From: Burkholderiales bacterium
GTDB lineage: Bacteria > Pseudomonadota > Gammaproteobacteria > Burkholderiales > Burkholderiaceae
Direction: 5' to 3'
Assembly: GCA_903643055.1 (NCBI GenBank)
Contig: CAHJWV010000175.1
Span: 1-6,339 of the forward strand
DNA length: 6,339 bases
Shown: in pieces, positions 4,673 to 6,339 of the stretch
How positions within the stretch are numbered: the stretch's first letter is position 1
Layout of the letters: each line of letters opens with the position of its first letter
Program-made: the position numbers and the translations under genes
The notes under the pieces: model-generated
Told to the model about the DNA's origin: nothing
Database searches by the model: none
The model's input: the letters and a program-made list of their open reading frames with translations, nothing else

Positions 4673-6339
4673 GATCGTTGTACCTCCAACAGTTGGTGGG
4701 CCACCTTCAACGTGTTGTCCAGCGTGAAGCCGAACTTCTCCTGCAGCTTGGCCAGCGGTGCGGAGGCTCCGAAAGTTGACATCGTGATGGTTGCGCCGTC
4801 AGTGCCGACGTAGCGATCCCAGCCGAACGAGCCGGCCTGTTCGATCGCCAGCCTGGCCCGCACGCCGGGTGGCAGCACCTGATCGCGGTAGCTGCGCGGC
4901 TGCGCTTCGAACAATGACCAGCATGGCATTGAGACCACGCGCGAGCGCACGCCGTCCAGCGCCAGCTTCTCGTGCGCAGCCACGGCCAGCGACAGCTCGC
5001 TGCCCGTGGCGATCAGGATGATCTCTGGCGCGCCGCCATCGCCACTCTTAGCTCCATCACCGCCACTGGCATCGGCCAGTACATAAGCGCCTTGCTTCAA
5101 ACCCTCGGCCGAGGCATAGGCCAGGCGGTCGAGCGTGGGCAAGGCCTGGCGCGACAGGATCAGCGCGGTCGGCTTGTGCGTCTGGCCGAGGGCGACTTGC
5201 CAGGCAACGGCGGTCTCGTTGGCATCGCCGGGGCGGATGGTGTCGAGCCCGGGAATGGCGCGCAGCGTCGCGAGGTGCTCGATAGGCTGGTGCGTCGGGC
5301 CGTCTTCGCCAACGCCGATCGAATCGTGCGTGAACACGAAGACGACAGGCAACTCCATGATCGAAGCCAGCCGGATCGGCGCGCGCATGTAGTCGGCAAA
5401 CACCAGAAAGGTTGCCGTGTAAGAGCGAAGGTAGCTCAGCGCCATGCCGTTGGCGATGGCGCCCATCGCATGCTCGCGCACACCGAAGTGCAGGTTGCGC
5501 CCACCGTACTGGCCGGCCTCGAACGAGCCGGCGCCTTCGAAGGTCAGATTCGTTTTCGTTGACGGCGAAAGATCGGCCGCACCGCCAATCAGCATCGGGA
5601 TGCGCGGTGCGATCGCGTTCAGCACCTTGCCGCCGGCATCGCGCGACGCAATGCCTTTTTCATCGGTGGCAAAGGTCGGCACATCGACCCGCCAGCCTGC
5701 GGGCAAGGCGCCCTCGCGCAGCATTTCCAACTCCGCGGCTTCGTTCGGGTAGCGCGTGCGATAGCGCTCGAACAAGGCGTGCCAGGCCTCACGTGCCGCC
5801 TTGCCACGCTGCCGCACCGCGCCGCGAAAGGCTTCGGCCACGCCATCGGGCACGAAGAATTGCGCGTCTTCCGGCCAGCCATAAGCCTTCTTGGTGGCCA
5901 GCACGTTGTCTTTGCCCAGCGCCTCGCCATGCGCCTTCTCGCTGCCGGCCCGCGGGCTGCCCCAGCCGATCACCGACTTGACGACGATGAAGGTCGGCCG
6001 GTCTGCGGTATCGCGGAAGTTTTGCAGCGCCTGCGCCACCGCCTGCGTGTCGTTCGCGTCCTCGACATGCAGCACGTTCCAGCCATAAGCCTCAAAGCGC
6101 TTGCCGACGTCTTCGCTGAAGGCCAGATCGGTCGAACCTTCGATGCTGATGCGGTTGCTGTCGTAGATCCAGCACAGGTTCGACAGCTTCAGGTGCGCGG
6201 CCACGGAAGCGGCCTCGCCCGAGACGCCTTCCATCATGTCGCCGTCGCCGCACAGCACATAGACATCGTGGTCGAAGAGCTTGAAGCCATCGCGGTTGAA
6301 ACGGGCCGCCAGCGCGCGCTCTGCCAGCGCCATGCCGAC
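4669..6339 (-). CDS. tkt: Transketolase, lacking its N-terminus (cut by right window edge)
   Basis: Thiamine-diphosphate enzyme that moves two-carbon units between ketose and aldose phosphates (xylulose-5-P with ribose-5-P or erythrose-4-P); cytoplasmic dimer. The window holds 556 codons plus the stop. By alignment from memory with E. coli TktA about 120 N-terminal residues lie beyond the right edge; the frame is open to base 6339. An ATG at 6333-6331 is internal, since it falls in the conserved VGMALAERALA helix. Counting from the first visible residue: ThDP/Mg2+ motif GDGDMMEG (31-38) ending in Asn62 of YDSN; FEAYGW (82-87); GSPRAGSEKAHG with His137; GGAADLSPSTKT of the pyrimidine-binding domain; catalytic Glu289 in GVREHAMGAIANG, which activates the cofactor; THDSIGVGEDGPTHQP (337-352) with His350; and the C-terminal domain with IATGSELSLA. 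A Gly/Ser/Asp-rich linker at 425-438 precedes the C-terminal domain. It is the first gene seen in the cluster. A Calvin-cycle role (cbbT) cannot be excluded, but the neighbours indicate the pentose phosphate pathway. Confidence 0.97.
   Translation of the reverse strand, partial: VGMALAERALAARFNRDGFKLFDHDVYVLCGDGDMMEGVSGEAASVAAHLKLSNLCWIYDSNRISIEGSTDLAFSEDVGKRFEAYGWNVLHVEDANDTQAVAQALQNFRDTADRPTFIVVKSVIGWGSPRAGSEKAHGEALGKDNVLATKKAYGWPEDAQFFVPDGVAEAFRGAVRQRGKAAREAWHALFERYRTRYPNEAAELEMLREGALPAGWRVDVPTFATDEKGIASRDAGGKVLNAIAPRIPMLIGGAADLSPSTKTNLTFEGAGSFEAGQYGGRNLHFGVREHAMGAIANGMALSYLRSYTATFLVFADYMRAPIRLASIMELPVVFVFTHDSIGVGEDGPTHQPIEHLATLRAIPGLDTIRPGDANETAVAWQVALGQTHKPTALILSRQALPTLDRLAYASAEGLKQGAYVLADASGGDGAKSGDGGAPEIILIATGSELSLAVAAHEKLALDGVRSRVVSMPCWSLFEAQPRSYRDQVLPPGVRARLAIEQAGSFGWDRYVGTDGATITMSTFGASAPLAKLQEKFGFTLDNTLKVAHQLLEVQRS
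4682..4687 (-). promoter_or_regulatory. Strong Shine-Dalgarno of tal inside the tkt coding end
   Basis: The minus strand reads GGAGGT, a full match to the 16S anti-Shine-Dalgarno, nine bases before the tal ATG. It is embedded in the codons for the last residues of transketolase (LEVQRS) and confirms the tal start. It is the strongest ribosome site in the window. Confidence 0.85.

Noticed and set aside
2903..4813. Long open frame on the plus strand (636 codons) opposite tal, gnd and the end of tkt
   Set aside because: It lies antisense to genes with intact catalytic motifs. Its translation is rich in His, Arg, Val, Asp and Gln without any recognisable domain, as expected when the reverse frame of GC-rich coding DNA lacks stops.
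6331..6333. ATG near the right edge as the transketolase start
   Set aside because: The codons before it (Val-Gly) continue the conserved helix of transketolase, and the ThDP motif lies only about 30 residues further on instead of about 150. The gene therefore begins beyond the edge.

Overview
The window suggests a chromosomal segment from a high-GC proteobacterium. Third codon positions are strongly G/C. The protein styles (short-form 6-phosphogluconate dehydrogenase, long-form transaldolase, rpe at the end of the cluster) fit a betaproteobacterium of the Burkholderiales, perhaps the Rubrivivax/Leptothrix/Methylibium side. That placement is inference from family resemblance; no rRNA or other taxonomic marker is present.

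Every real gene is on the minus strand, so transcription runs from right to left. In transcription order they are: transketolase (tkt, N-terminal part cut off by the right edge), transaldolase (tal), short-form 6-phosphogluconate dehydrogenase (gnd), glucose-6-phosphate dehydrogenase (zwf), a Cof-type HAD phosphatase, and the first 34 codons of ribulose-phosphate 3-epimerase (rpe, cut off by the left edge). The genes are packed tightly: tkt/tal and gnd/zwf share ATGA stop-start overlaps, zwf/HAD overlap by 4 or 22 bases, tal/gnd are 33 bases apart, and HAD/rpe are 42 bases apart. There is no non-coding stretch above 50 bases, and I see no tRNA, repeat array, mobile element, terminator or CRISPR. 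The promoter should lie beyond the right edge.

Together the genes form a pentose phosphate pathway operon. Zwf and Gnd make the oxidative branch: glucose-6-phosphate to 6-phosphogluconolactone, then 6-phosphogluconate to ribulose-5-phosphate plus CO2 and NAD(P)H. Rpe, Tkt and Tal make the non-oxidative branch, which interconverts C3 to C7 sugar phosphates. 6-phosphogluconolactonase (pgl) and ribose-5-phosphate isomerase (rpi) are not in the window. The one gene without a fixed role is the HAD phosphatase, which sits directly after zwf where many bacteria carry pgl. It is the most interesting object here, as a candidate sugar-phosphate or damaged-metabolite phosphatase tied to the pathway.

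I do not see a wholly new biological system. This is mainly a well-ordered central-metabolism operon with a few details worth checking: the phosphatase, the NAD-type cofactor signature of Gnd beside an NADP-type Zwf, the non-ATG start of the phosphatase, and low-complexity insertions in Zwf and Tkt.
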